Shown: positions 1-7,735 of the stretch, in pieces
How the letters are laid out: each line of letters begins with the position of its first letter
Numbering within the stretch: position 1 is the stretch's first letter
From: Chloracidobacterium sp. N
GTDB taxonomy: Bacteria; Acidobacteriota; Blastocatellia; Chloracidobacteriales; Chloracidobacteriaceae
DNA length: 64,000 nt
Assembly (NCBI RefSeq): GCF_018304765.1
Contig: NZ_CP072642.1
Location: forward strand, 913,501 to 977,500
Reading direction: 5' to 3'
Position numbers and translations under genes: made by a program
The notes under the pieces: model-generated
What the model was told of the DNA's origin: nothing
The model's database searches: none
What the model saw: the letters and a program-made list of their open reading frames with translations, nothing else

Positions 1-463
1 CGAGATCAGAAACATCGGGCGGGATGGAAAAACCATTGCCACGGTTGTCAAAGACATCCCGACTCACGAGACTCTCGAAGGCCTGTTTGTACGAAACCGG
101 GGCAGAGTCAACTTTGTTTCCAATACCTCTGGAAAGCTTTATGACTTCGACAAGCAAAAGCTTCTGGAAATTTCACCCCTGCCTTTTGAAAAGTATCCGG
201 CGGTTGTCAAACTTATCGTAACTGACACTGTAAATCTGGAAGACGGCACAACCCGCTGGATTGGTCTTCTTGAAGGCCGAAAGGGAAAAATCTTCAGAGG
301 CTTCGTTGCTGTGACTGATGCCAACGGAAAGGTTATCTTTCAGAAGCCCATGCCAGCCGCCCAACCCTACGTCGTCGCCCTTGATGCGGAGGGAAATCTG
401 GTTTTGCGGAACAAGGACCGCCTTGAGCAGTTGGAGAAGTTTGCCTTCAGTGTGAGCCAGTGA
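1..463 (+). CDS. C-terminal part of an unrecognised protein (5' truncated)
   Basis: The frame beginning at base 2 is open from the window edge to a TGA at 461-463, giving about 153 codons with no visible start. The residues are rich in short beta-type stretches and Asp/Gly turns (for example FDKQKLLEI and VALDAEGNLVL), which looks like the end of a beta-propeller or repeated beta-sheet protein, but I recognise no family. Base composition is clearly lower in GC than the following genes. Its last 17 bases overlap the end of the convergent phosphatase gene. The function is unknown; that it is a real gene is supported by an uninterrupted frame at ordinary codon use. Confidence 0.6.
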   Translation, partial: EIRNIGRDGKTIATVVKDIPTHETLEGLFVRNRGRVNFVSNTSGKLYDFDKQKLLEISPLPFEKYPAVVKLIVTDTVNLEDGTTRWIGLLEGRKGKIFRGFVAVTDANGKVIFQKPMPAAQPYVVALDAEGNLVLRNKDRLEQLEKFAFSVSQ

Positions 464-1091
464 GCACCGGGACGAAATTGTGCAGCCGCAGCCGCGGATG
501 CAGCGGCCCAAAGGTAATGACGTTGAGACAGCCGTGGTCCTGTTCGAGTCGGACGAGATACTCATCCGGCAGACCAAGCGCCCAGCCCAGAATGATGCGG
601 TTGACGCCGGAGTGCAGCGCCATCGCAATGGTTGCTCCGGCATGTGCGCTGAGTAACCGCTCGACGGTCGGCAGGACCCGCTGTTTGACTTCCTGAAAAC
701 TCTCCCCGTTGGGAAACCGACAGGTGGCCGGATTGGTGCGCCACGCGGCAACCGTTGCCGGAAAGCGCTCCGGCAGATCATCCACCAGGCAACCTTCGAG
801 GTCGCCAAAGTTGATTTCACGTAGGGCGTGCACGGCCGTTGGGCGCAGGTTCTGCCCTTCGGTCAGAATGTCCGCTGTCTGGCGCGAACGCTGAAGGTCG
901 CTGCTGTATATCGCTACCGGTTGCCCATCGCGCAGGTAGGCGCGCAGGTACTCGCGCAGCCGCGCAATCTGCGTCCGGCCCGTCTCCGAAAGCGGCAGGT
1001 CCGTCCAGCCATGGCAGCGGGGGGCCGGGCCGTCAATTGTTTCCCCGTGCCGAATCAGAAGCAGGGTCGTGACTGGTGTTTCAGGCAACAT
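447..1091 (-). CDS. histidine phosphatase family protein (phosphoglycerate mutase-like)
   Basis: This is a 214-residue cytosolic protein of the branch-2-free phosphoglycerate mutase/phosphatase superfamily. The RHGE motif places the phosphorylated histidine at residue 15; SSDLQRSRQTA (about 63-73), the acid loop EINFGDLEG (92-100) and a second histidine at 160 in ALHSG complete the active site. The reaction is removal of phosphate from a small molecule through a phosphohistidine. The GWTDLPLSETG segment resembles alpha-ribazole phosphatase (CobC), and B12 genes lie elsewhere in the window, but this gene is not next to them, so the substrate stays open. It follows the acetyltransferase on the same strand with a 3-base gap, so the two are probably cotranscribed. 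Confidence 0.85.
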   Translation of the reverse strand: MLPETPVTTLLLIRHGETIDGPAPRCHGWTDLPLSETGRTQIARLREYLRAYLRDGQPVAIYSSDLQRSRQTADILTEGQNLRPTAVHALREINFGDLEGCLVDDLPERFPATVAAWRTNPATCRFPNGESFQEVKQRVLPTVERLLSAHAGATIAMALHSGVNRIILGWALGLPDEYLVRLEQDHGCLNVITFGPLHPRLRLHNFVPVLTGSH

Positions 1092-1094
1092 GGG

Positions 1095-1598
1095 TCAGGT
1101 TGTACGGATTCCGCCCTCGCGGAGCATCTCGACGTGCGGCAAGCCATCCTCATCGTAGGGTTCGGAAACCGTCCGGTAGCCGAAAGCCCGGTAAAAGCGT
1201 TCCAGGTATTGCTGGGCTGAAATCCGGTTGCCCTGTCCCGGATACAGCTCCTCGTGCAGGGTGAGCGCCTGCTGCATGAGCGCCTTGCCAAACCCCTGCC
1301 CACGTCCGGCCGCCGGTGTGATCACCCGCCCGATGGATGGCTCGGCATACTTGACGCCCGGCGCAACAAGCCGACAGTAGGCCACCAGTTCGCGTCCCGT
1401 CGCCGTCTGTCGCCAGCCCAGGATGTGGTGCGCCTGGCGGTCAATGCCGTCAATGTCCTGATAGATGCACTGCTGCTCAACGACAAATACCGCGGCCCGC
1501 GCCTGAAGCAGGGCGTACAGCTCATCCACCGTCAGTTCCGTAAAGTGCGCCGCCCGCCAGATCAGTGCGGGCGCAGAAGAAGAGGTTTCCGCCGTCAT
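1095..1598 (-). CDS. GNAT family N-acetyltransferase, ElaA type
   Basis: A 167-residue single-domain acetyltransferase. The N-terminal segment ELYALLQARAAVFVVEQ followed by CIYQDIDGID is characteristic of the ElaA subfamily, and the acetyl-CoA pyrophosphate loop is visible as RGQGFGKAL near residue 101. It should transfer an acetyl group from acetyl-CoA to an amine; the natural acceptor of ElaA proteins is not established. The gene is divergent from the TetR gene, and the bases between them carry the TetR operator and promoter. It is the first gene of a two-gene unit with the histidine phosphatase. Confidence 0.85.
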   Translation of the reverse strand: MTAETSSSAPALIWRAAHFTELTVDELYALLQARAAVFVVEQQCIYQDIDGIDRQAHHILGWRQTATGRELVAYCRLVAPGVKYAEPSIGRVITPAAGRGQGFGKALMQQALTLHEELYPGQGNRISAQQYLERFYRAFGYRTVSEPYDEDGLPHVEMLREGGIRTT

Positions 1599-1613
1599 AA
1601 GTGGAAAACTAGC

Positions 1614-1641
1614 TTGTCGGCGGATGGGATGCCAGTATAGT
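1614..1641 (+). promoter_or_regulatory. sigma-70-like promoter of the TetR/efflux operon
   Basis: TTGTCG at 1614-1619 and TATAGT at 1636-1641 are separated by 16 bases. The predicted start of transcription near 1648 lies just ahead of the palindromic operator, which fits an autoregulated repressor. The same TTG...TATAG pattern recurs at two other promoters proposed here. Confidence 0.55.
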
Positions 1642-1650
1642 CTCTGGTGA

Positions 1651-1666
1651 GTAAGTGAATACTAAC
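1651..1666. promoter_or_regulatory. palindromic TetR-family operator
   Basis: GTAAGTGAATACTAAC is an imperfect dyad with half-sites GTnAGT and ACTnAC around four central bases, 6 of 8 positions matching on each arm. It sits at the expected transcription start and immediately upstream of the TetR coding region. TetR-family repressors of efflux pumps typically bind such dyads; binding here is inferred. Confidence 0.6.
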
Positions 1667-1693
1667 TTTGTAAGTAAACATACCCTGACTGCC

Positions 1694-2392
1694 ATGACCA
1701 GTGCCCCACTGACGACCGCACGGCCAACGACAACCCCCCGCCGGATGTCCGGGGAAGACCGGCGGCGGCAGATTGTCCGCATTGCCATGCAGCAGTTTTC
1801 CGAAAAGGGTTTCAACGGCGTCACGACCAAAGAGATTGCCGCGCGCGCCGGTGTGAGCGAGGCCATCATTTTTCGGCACTTTGCGACCAAGCAGGACCTC
1901 TATGCCGCGATTCTCGACCAGAAGATGAAAGACGCCGACGCCCGGAGCTTCTGGGAGCGCATGCGTGAGCTGGCCGCCCGGCGCGATGACCAGAACTTCT
2001 TTGAAACCATCATGCGGCACGTCATCGAGCGGCACCGCGCCGATTATTCCTTCCAGCGGTTGCTGTTTTTCAGCGCCCTCGAAGGCCACGAACTTTCCGA
2101 TATGTTCTTCCGGCTCTATGTGCGCGACATTTTTGACTTCCTGGCCGATTACATTGAAACCCGCATCCGTGAAGGCGCGTTCAGGGAAGTCAATCCCCAC
2201 GTGGTGGCGCGTTCCCTCTTTGCCATGCCCTTTCTGCAAACCATGTTCGAGCAGCTTCACGGCGATCAGACCGTGACCGGATCGCCCGAAGCGCTCGCAC
2301 GCGCCTACAGCAGCATTTTCTTTGAGGGCATCCGGCGGCCGGCAGCCGGGGCCCGGGTTCATCCTGCCGGCGAAACCGTTGTACCGTCATGA
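1694..2392 (+). CDS. TetR/AcrR family transcriptional regulator
   Basis: A one-component repressor of about 232 residues. The N-terminal domain carries the TetR helix-turn-helix, with ITFR-type signature VTTKEIAARAGVSEA and IIFRHFATKQDLY. The C-terminal ligand domain is not informative about the effector. I chose ATG 1694 because a longer GTG start at 1655 would place coding sequence over the operator and only about 7 bases after the predicted transcript start. The TGA stop overlaps the ATG of the adaptor gene (ATGA), so it is translationally coupled to the pump it probably controls. Confidence 0.88.
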   Translation: MTSAPLTTARPTTTPRRMSGEDRRRQIVRIAMQQFSEKGFNGVTTKEIAARAGVSEAIIFRHFATKQDLYAAILDQKMKDADARSFWERMRELAARRDDQNFFETIMRHVIERHRADYSFQRLLFFSALEGHELSDMFFRLYVRDIFDFLADYIETRIREGAFREVNPHVVARSLFAMPFLQTMFEQLHGDQTVTGSPEALARAYSSIFFEGIRRPAAGARVHPAGETVVPS

Positions 2393-3735
2393 AGAAGCTG
2401 CTTTGTTGGAGTCATGTCTGGCGGGCGGGACGCCCGCCTTCTCAGGAGGTGGAAGCCCGGCATGTTTGGCGGGCGGGACGCCCGCGCTCCCAAGAGGGTG
2501 GACGCCCGCGCTTCCAGGGAGGCGGAAGCCCGCGCTTCCAGGTGGTGCTGGCGCTGCTGCTGGTCAGCCTGCTGAGCGGCTGCTCACACAAGAAAGAAAC
2601 GGTCAGCGCCGCCGCCGACAATGCCACGCCGCCGCCAGTGCTCGAAGTCCGAACGACTCCGGCCGTCGAACGGCTCATCAAAAAGTCCATCGAAACCGTC
2701 GGTTCGCTCGTGCCCGATGAACAGGTGGTCGTCGCCGGCCAGGTGGGCGGCGAGATCGCCGAACTCACCGTGGATGTTGGCAGCCCGGTCAAGGCCGGAC
2801 AGATCATTGCCCGCATTTCTCCCAAGGAATACGAACTCAGGCTCCAGCAGGCCGAAGCCGCCCTGGCGCAGGCCCGCGCCATGCTCGGCGAAGCCGGACG
2901 GCGTGATCCCATAGACATCGAAGCCGTTCCCACCGTGCGCCAGGCCAAAGCCACACTCGATGACGCCCGCGCCCAGATGGAACGAACCCAGCGCCTTGTC
3001 GAATCCGGGGATGTCCCCCGGCAGCGGTGGGATACCGTCGAAGCCAACTACCGCGCGGCCGAAGCCCGTCACCAGGCCGCCCGCGATGAAGCCGTCATGC
3101 GCATCGGCATGGTCGAACAGCGCCAGGCTGAAGTGCGGCTGGCCAGAAAAAAACTTGAAGACTCCGCCGTTCGTGCCCCCATCAGCGGGTTCGTCAGCGT
3201 CCGCCACAAGTCACGTGGCGACTTCATCAACGAACAGGGCGGCAACCGGGACATCGTGACCATTGTCCGGCTCGATCCCATCCGGTTGCAGGCCAATGTC
3301 GCCGAAGTCGGTGTGTCCTACGTCAAGCCCAATATGCCAGTGCGCTTTACGACCGATGCCTATCCGGGACGCGATTTTCCGGCGCGCGTGGCACGTATCA
3401 GCCCCGTCCTCAACCAGCAGACGCGGCTGCTGATGGTCGAAGCCGTGGCTCCCAATCCGCAGGGGCTGCTCAAACCGGGCATGTTTGCGCGGGTGTATGT
3501 GGACATCGCCAGTGATGTCCCGGCGGTGTTCATCCCGTCCCTGGCCGTGGTCAGTGTGGCCGGCGTCGAAAAAGTCTTCGTGGCTGTGGACGGCAAGGCC
3601 GTGGAACGCAAGGTACGCCTGGGCAAACGCGATGGCGAATCGGTCGAAATCACCGAAGGTCTCAAGCCGGGCGAACAGGTCATCACCACGGCCCTTGACC
3701 GCCTCACTGACGGCACGCCGGTCAGAGTTTCCTGA
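2389..3735 (+). CDS. RND efflux periplasmic adaptor (membrane fusion lipoprotein)
   Basis: A 448-residue HlyD/AcrA-type adaptor that links the inner-membrane RND pump to an outer-membrane channel. A lipobox, LLSGC, follows a hydrophobic stretch about 54-64 residues from the start. Then come the lipoyl half-motif (EQVVVAGQVGGEIAELTV), a coiled-coil hairpin (roughly residues 145-245), the second lipoyl half (VRAPISGFVS-like, here SAVRAPISGFVS) and the beta-barrel and membrane-proximal domains. The leader is oddly long: between MKKL and the hydrophobic core lies a stretch made of 8-residue repeats encoded by 24-bp DNA repeats. It overlaps the TetR gene and precedes an SDR and the pump gene in one operon. 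No TolC-like gene is present. Confidence 0.9.
   Translation: MKKLLCWSHVWRAGRPPSQEVEARHVWRAGRPRSQEGGRPRFQGGGSPRFQVVLALLLVSLLSGCSHKKETVSAAADNATPPPVLEVRTTPAVERLIKKSIETVGSLVPDEQVVVAGQVGGEIAELTVDVGSPVKAGQIIARISPKEYELRLQQAEAALAQARAMLGEAGRRDPIDIEAVPTVRQAKATLDDARAQMERTQRLVESGDVPRQRWDTVEANYRAAEARHQAARDEAVMRIGMVEQRQAEVRLARKKLEDSAVRAPISGFVSVRHKSRGDFINEQGGNRDIVTIVRLDPIRLQANVAEVGVSYVKPNMPVRFTTDAYPGRDFPARVARISPVLNQQTRLLMVEAVAPNPQGLLKPGMFARVYVDIASDVPAVFIPSLAVVSVAGVEKVFVAVDGKAVERKVRLGKRDGESVEITEGLKPGEQVITTALDRLTDGTPVRVS
2413..2542. repeat. tandem 24-bp GC-rich palindromic repeats inside the adaptor leader
   Basis: Five units of the type G-C-C-C-G-C-G-C-T start near 2431, 2454, 2479, 2503 and 2527, so the period is 24 bases (8 codons), with a 48-base superperiod starting at 2413 and 2461. 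Perfect 7-bp inverted repeats with a GGA loop occur at 2421-2437 and 2469-2485. The array keeps the reading frame of the adaptor gene and encodes repeated GRPxSQE/GRPRFQ-like residues. Confidence 0.8.
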
Positions 3736-3763
3736 CGCTTCCAGCAACGCGGAGCCACTTCCT

Positions 3764-4543
3764 ATGAACATCAAGGATCGGGTCATTGTCATTACCGGTG
3801 CATCGAGTGGCATTGGCGCGGCCACGGCCCGGCATCTTGCTGCACAGGGCGCCAAAGTCGTCCTCTTTGCCCGGCGTGAAGCCCAACTCCAGGAGCTGGC
3901 CGCGGACATCCGGGAGCAGGGCGGACATGCGCTCGTGGTCGTTGGCGACGTGACGCAAAGCCACGACGTACGCCGCCTCATGCAGGAAACCCTGGCCACG
4001 TTCGGAAAGCTGGAAGTGCTCGTCAACAACGCCGGCACCGGCGGCGGCCTCAACCTGTGCGACACCCGCGATGAACTGCTCCGGCAGGTGCTTGAAGTCA
4101 ACGTTCTGGGCTGCGCGCTGTGTGCCAAGTACGCGCTGCCACACCTGCCGCCCGGCGGCGTCATCGTCAACATCGGCTCGGTGGCCGGGGAAGTCGCCAC
4201 GGTGGGGATGTACACCGCATCGAAATTCGCCGTGCGTGGCTTCAACGATGCCCTGCGGCGGGAAGTCAAAGGCCGCGGGCTGCACGTCGTACTCGTCGCG
4301 CCGGGATTCATTCGCACCGAGATGACCGCCGGACTGCGCTATGCCATGCCGGGGCCGGACATCGTCGCCCGCGCCATTGAAAAAGCCATCCGGTCGCCCC
4401 GGCGCAAAATCGTCGTGCCGTGGTGGTACCGCCCGTTGATGTATCTCGGCAAGATTCCCCCGATTGCCGATGCCATTTTTGGCAACCCGAAGACACAAGC
4501 CCGTTACCGCGACCGCGACAGCGTGAAAAAGTTGACGACCTAG
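3764..4543 (+). CDS. SDR family NAD(P)-dependent oxidoreductase
   Basis: A 259-residue classical short-chain dehydrogenase. The cofactor loop GASSGIG is near residues 12-18, NNAG follows at about 88-91, and the catalytic YxxxK is Y150-K154 (YTASK). A loosely Lys/Arg-rich C-terminal tail may associate with the membrane. The substrate cannot be read from sequence. ATG 3764 gives the normal N-terminus; the frame is open further upstream but overlaps the adaptor. Its position between adaptor and pump genes, with 28- and 36-base gaps, places it in the efflux operon, where it might modify the exported compound (inference). Confidence 0.88.
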   Translation: MNIKDRVIVITGASSGIGAATARHLAAQGAKVVLFARREAQLQELAADIREQGGHALVVVGDVTQSHDVRRLMQETLATFGKLEVLVNNAGTGGGLNLCDTRDELLRQVLEVNVLGCALCAKYALPHLPPGGVIVNIGSVAGEVATVGMYTASKFAVRGFNDALRREVKGRGLHVVLVAPGFIRTEMTAGLRYAMPGPDIVARAIEKAIRSPRRKIVVPWWYRPLMYLGKIPPIADAIFGNPKTQARYRDRDSVKKLTT

Positions 4544-4579
4544 CGCCGCTGCGGGCGGCTGGTCCCGCACTCTGCCGTT

Positions 4580-7500
4580 ATGCAAAAACTCGCCGAACTG
4601 TGTATCAAGCGTCCCGTCTTCGCCACGATGCTCGTCATGGCGTTTATCGTCGTGGGGGCATTTTCCTACTTCAAGCTGGGCGTTGATCTCTTTCCCAAGA
4701 TTGACCTCCCGACGGTGACGATCACGACACGCCTCGACGGGGCCTCGCCGGAAGAAGTCGAAACCCAGGTCACGAAGCGCATCGAGGAAGCCGTCAACAC
4801 CATTGCCGGTGTGGATGAGCTGCGTTCGGTTTCGGCCGAGGGGGTGTCGCAGGTGTTCGTCGTCTTTGTGCTGGAGCGCAACATAGACGAAGCCGCCCAG
4901 GATGTCCGCGACAAGGTCAACCGCATCCTTGGCGAGCTGCCTTCCGATGTCAAAGCGCCGGTCATCGAAAAGCTCGACCCCGACACCCAACCCGTGCTGT
5001 CACTGGCCATTTCCGGCAATCGTTCGGCGCGCGAAATCACCGAAATTGCCGACAAGCTGGTGAAGCAAAACCTGGAATCGCTCAGCGGCGTGGGGCGCGT
5101 GTCCTTCATCGGCGACCGCAAACGGGAGATTCAGATTGTTCTCGATGCGTCGAAGATTGCGTCCTACAACCTCAGCGTCGAAGCCATCAAGCAGGCGCTG
5201 CGCGCACAGAACGTCGAAATTCCCGGCGGGCGGCTCGAAGATGGTCGCCGGGAGCTGTCGCTGCGTACCCTTGGGCGCGTCACCAGCGTCGAGGACTTCA
5301 ACCGCGTCATCGTTGGAACCGCCAACGGACTGCCGATCTACGTCAAAGACATCGGCTATGTCGAAGACGGGGTCGAGGAGCCGCGTTCACTGGCCCGCCT
5401 CGACGGAAAGCCGGCGGTCATTCTGGAAATCCGCAAGCAGTCCGGGACAAACACCCTGGAAGTCGTGCGGCTCGTCAAGGAACGCATGGCGGAAATCCTG
5501 CCCCAGCTTCCGGCGGATTTCCGGGTGCAGTACCTCAAGGACCAGTCCATTTTCATTCAGGATTCCTTTGACGCCGTACAGGAGCACCTGCTGCTCGGCT
5601 CCATCATGGCGGCGCTCGTCATCCTGCTGTTTCTGCGCAACTGGCGCTCGACGGTCATTTCCGCCATCGCGATTCCTGCTTCGGTCGTAGCGACCTACGG
5701 CCTGATGTACGCCATGGGCTTTACGCTCAACCGCATGACGATGCTGGCGCTGGTGCTCAGCGTCGGGATTGTCATTGATGATGCCGTCGTGGTGCTCGAA
5801 AACATCTACCGCTTTATGGAAGAGAAGGGGATGTCAGCCTTCGAGGCCGCCAGGGAAGCCACGGCCGACATCGGTTTTGCCGTTCTGGCGACGACCCTTT
5901 CGCTGGTCGTCATCTTCGTCCCGGTGGCGTTTATGGGTGGCATTGTCGGGCGCTTTATGTCGTCCTTCGGCTTCACCTGCGCCTTTGCCATTCTGGTCTC
6001 GATGTTCGTCAGCTTCACGCTGACGCCGATGCTGTGTTCGCGCTTCCTGCGTCCACCCAAGGCCGACGGCGTGCACCACAAGTCGTCGCGTGCCACGGGC
6101 TTCTATGGCTGGCTGGAGCGGGGCTACATGTGGCTGCTGGAGTGGTCGCTGCGGCGTCCGGTGGTCATCATCGGCATTTCGGTGCTCACGGTACTGTCGG
6201 TTGTTCCCATCTTTTCCGTGATTGGCAAAAACTTCATTCCCTTTGACGATGTGGGCATGTTTGAGGTCGCCGTCAAGCTGCCCGAAGGCACGTCGCTGGA
6301 AGAAGCCGAAAAGCAGATGGCCAACCTCGAAGCCATCGTCCAGACGACACCGCACGTCACCCACTGCCTGACCACGCTTGGCGGTGATGAACAACGGCGG
6401 GTCAACCGGGGCAACATCTTCGTCCAGTTGACGCCGCTGACGGAGCGCGCGCTGACCCAGGCTGACCTGATGCAGATCGTCCGTGACAAGCTGGCCGACC
6501 AGCAGGGGAAACACATCTCGGTGCAGTATGTGCAGGCCATTACCGGCGGTGGAAACTCAGCCGCGCCGGTGCAGTATGTCGTCCGGGGGCCGGACATTGC
6601 CAAACTCACGGACGCTTCCCAGCGGCTGATGGACTTTCTGAAAGGCATGCCGGGGGTGGTGGACGTGGACACAACGCTCGAAGTCGGGAAGCCTGAACTG
6701 CGGGCGGTCATTGACCGCGAAAAGGCCGCCAACCTGGGCGTGAACGTGGCCGCCGTCGCTTCCGGGTTGCGGACGCTCGTGGCCGGGGAAATCGTCGGCA
6801 CGTACCGCGAAGGCGACGACCGTTACGACGTACGTTTCCGGCTGCGCCAGGAAGACCGTACGGGGCCGGAAACGCTGTTGCGCTCGTATGTGCCTTCGAC
6901 CCGGCTCGGCAATGTACCCATTGCCAACTTCGTTTCGTTTTTCAGCGGGGTCGGGCCGGCGCAGATTGACCGGTACAACCGGCAGCGCCAGGTGACGATT
7001 TCCGCCAACCTGCAGCCGGGCTACTCGCTGGACCGCGTCCTGCAGGGGCTGGATGAGAAGTCCAAACAGCTTGGACTGGGCCCGGAGTATCAGGCCAGCA
7101 AGCTCGGCCAGAGCAAGGAACTGGGGAAGGCGGCGGCCAACTTCCTGATGGCTTTCGTTCTGTCGTTCGTCTTTATGTACATGATTTTGGCGGCGCAGTT
7201 TGAAAGCTTCCTGCATCCGGTGACGATTCTGCTGAGCCTGCCCATGGCGGTGCCCTTTGCCCTGCTGTCGCTGATTCCCTTCGGCGAAACGCTCAACATT
7301 TTTTCGGCGCTGGGGATTCTGATGCTGTTCGGCGTGGTGAAGAAAAACTCCATTCTGCAGATTGACCACATCAACGTGCTGCGGGCGGCCGGGCAGGAAC
7401 GCTATGCCGCCATTGTGGCCGGTTGCCGCGACCGGCTGCGGCCGATTCTGATGACGACCCTGGCGCTGGTGGCCGGGCTGATTCCCATGGCCGTGGCGCA

Positions 7501-7735
7501 GACGCCCGGCTCGGCGGTGCTGCGTTCCGTGGCGATTATCGTCATCGGGGGGCAGTCGCTGTGTCTGCTCCTGACACTGGTGGCCATACCGGTGCTGTAT
7601 GAGCTTTTCGATGATCTGACGGATGGCTCCTGGTGGCGGGCGCGGTTTGACGCGCTGCGCAACCTGTGGCGTCCGGCGCCCGCCGGAGACGCGCCGGCGG
7701 ATGTCTCAGCCGCAGCACGCAAGCAGGTCCCGTGA
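4580..7735 (+). CDS. RND family efflux transporter permease (AcrB-like)
   Basis: A 1051-residue inner-membrane proton-driven exporter of the hydrophobe/amphiphile efflux (HAE1-like) type, of normal family length. The first membrane helix begins at about residue 12 (KRPVFATMLVMAF), followed by a periplasmic porter domain, helices 2-6, and a second half with the same layout. The proton-relay pair Asp400-Asp401 is present in helix 4 (SVGIVIDDAVVVLENIYR). It works with the adaptor encoded two genes upstream; the outer-membrane partner must come from elsewhere. Its TGA overlaps the ATG of the next gene by one base, implying translational coupling to the VWA protein. Confidence 0.95.
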   Translation: MQKLAELCIKRPVFATMLVMAFIVVGAFSYFKLGVDLFPKIDLPTVTITTRLDGASPEEVETQVTKRIEEAVNTIAGVDELRSVSAEGVSQVFVVFVLERNIDEAAQDVRDKVNRILGELPSDVKAPVIEKLDPDTQPVLSLAISGNRSAREITEIADKLVKQNLESLSGVGRVSFIGDRKREIQIVLDASKIASYNLSVEAIKQALRAQNVEIPGGRLEDGRRELSLRTLGRVTSVEDFNRVIVGTANGLPIYVKDIGYVEDGVEEPRSLARLDGKPAVILEIRKQSGTNTLEVVRLVKERMAEILPQLPADFRVQYLKDQSIFIQDSFDAVQEHLLLGSIMAALVILLFLRNWRSTVISAIAIPASVVATYGLMYAMGFTLNRMTMLALVLSVGIVIDDAVVVLENIYRFMEEKGMSAFEAAREATADIGFAVLATTLSLVVIFVPVAFMGGIVGRFMSSFGFTCAFAILVSMFVSFTLTPMLCSRFLRPPKADGVHHKSSRATGFYGWLERGYMWLLEWSLRRPVVIIGISVLTVLSVVPIFSVIGKNFIPFDDVGMFEVAVKLPEGTSLEEAEKQMANLEAIVQTTPHVTHCLTTLGGDEQRRVNRGNIFVQLTPLTERALTQADLMQIVRDKLADQQGKHISVQYVQAITGGGNSAAPVQYVVRGPDIAKLTDASQRLMDFLKGMPGVVDVDTTLEVGKPELRAVIDREKAANLGVNVAAVASGLRTLVAGEIVGTYREGDDRYDVRFRLRQEDRTGPETLLRSYVPSTRLGNVPIANFVSFFSGVGPAQIDRYNRQRQVTISANLQPGYSLDRVLQGLDEKSKQLGLGPEYQASKLGQSKELGKAAANFLMAFVLSFVFMYMILAAQFESFLHPVTILLSLPMAVPFALLSLIPFGETLNIFSALGILMLFGVVKKNSILQIDHINVLRAAGQERYAAIVAGCRDRLRPILMTTLALVAGLIPMAVAQTPGSAVLRSVAIIVIGGQSLCLLLTLVAIPVLYELFDDLTDGSWWRARFDALRNLWRPAPAGDAPADVSAAARKQVP

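Noticed and set aside
1655-1693. The upstream GTG 1655 as the TetR start
   Set aside because: It would overlap the operator and leave almost no leader after the predicted transcript start; ATG 1694 retains the full DNA-binding domain.
2413-2542. The repeat array as a CRISPR
   Set aside because: Units are contiguous, GC-only and in a coding frame, with no unique spacers and no cas genes nearby.
3722-4990. A 422-residue open frame on the minus strand across the SDR and pump genes
   Set aside because: It is antisense to two well-supported genes, has His/Gly/Arg-rich composition typical of shadow frames in GC-rich DNA and no recognisable domain.
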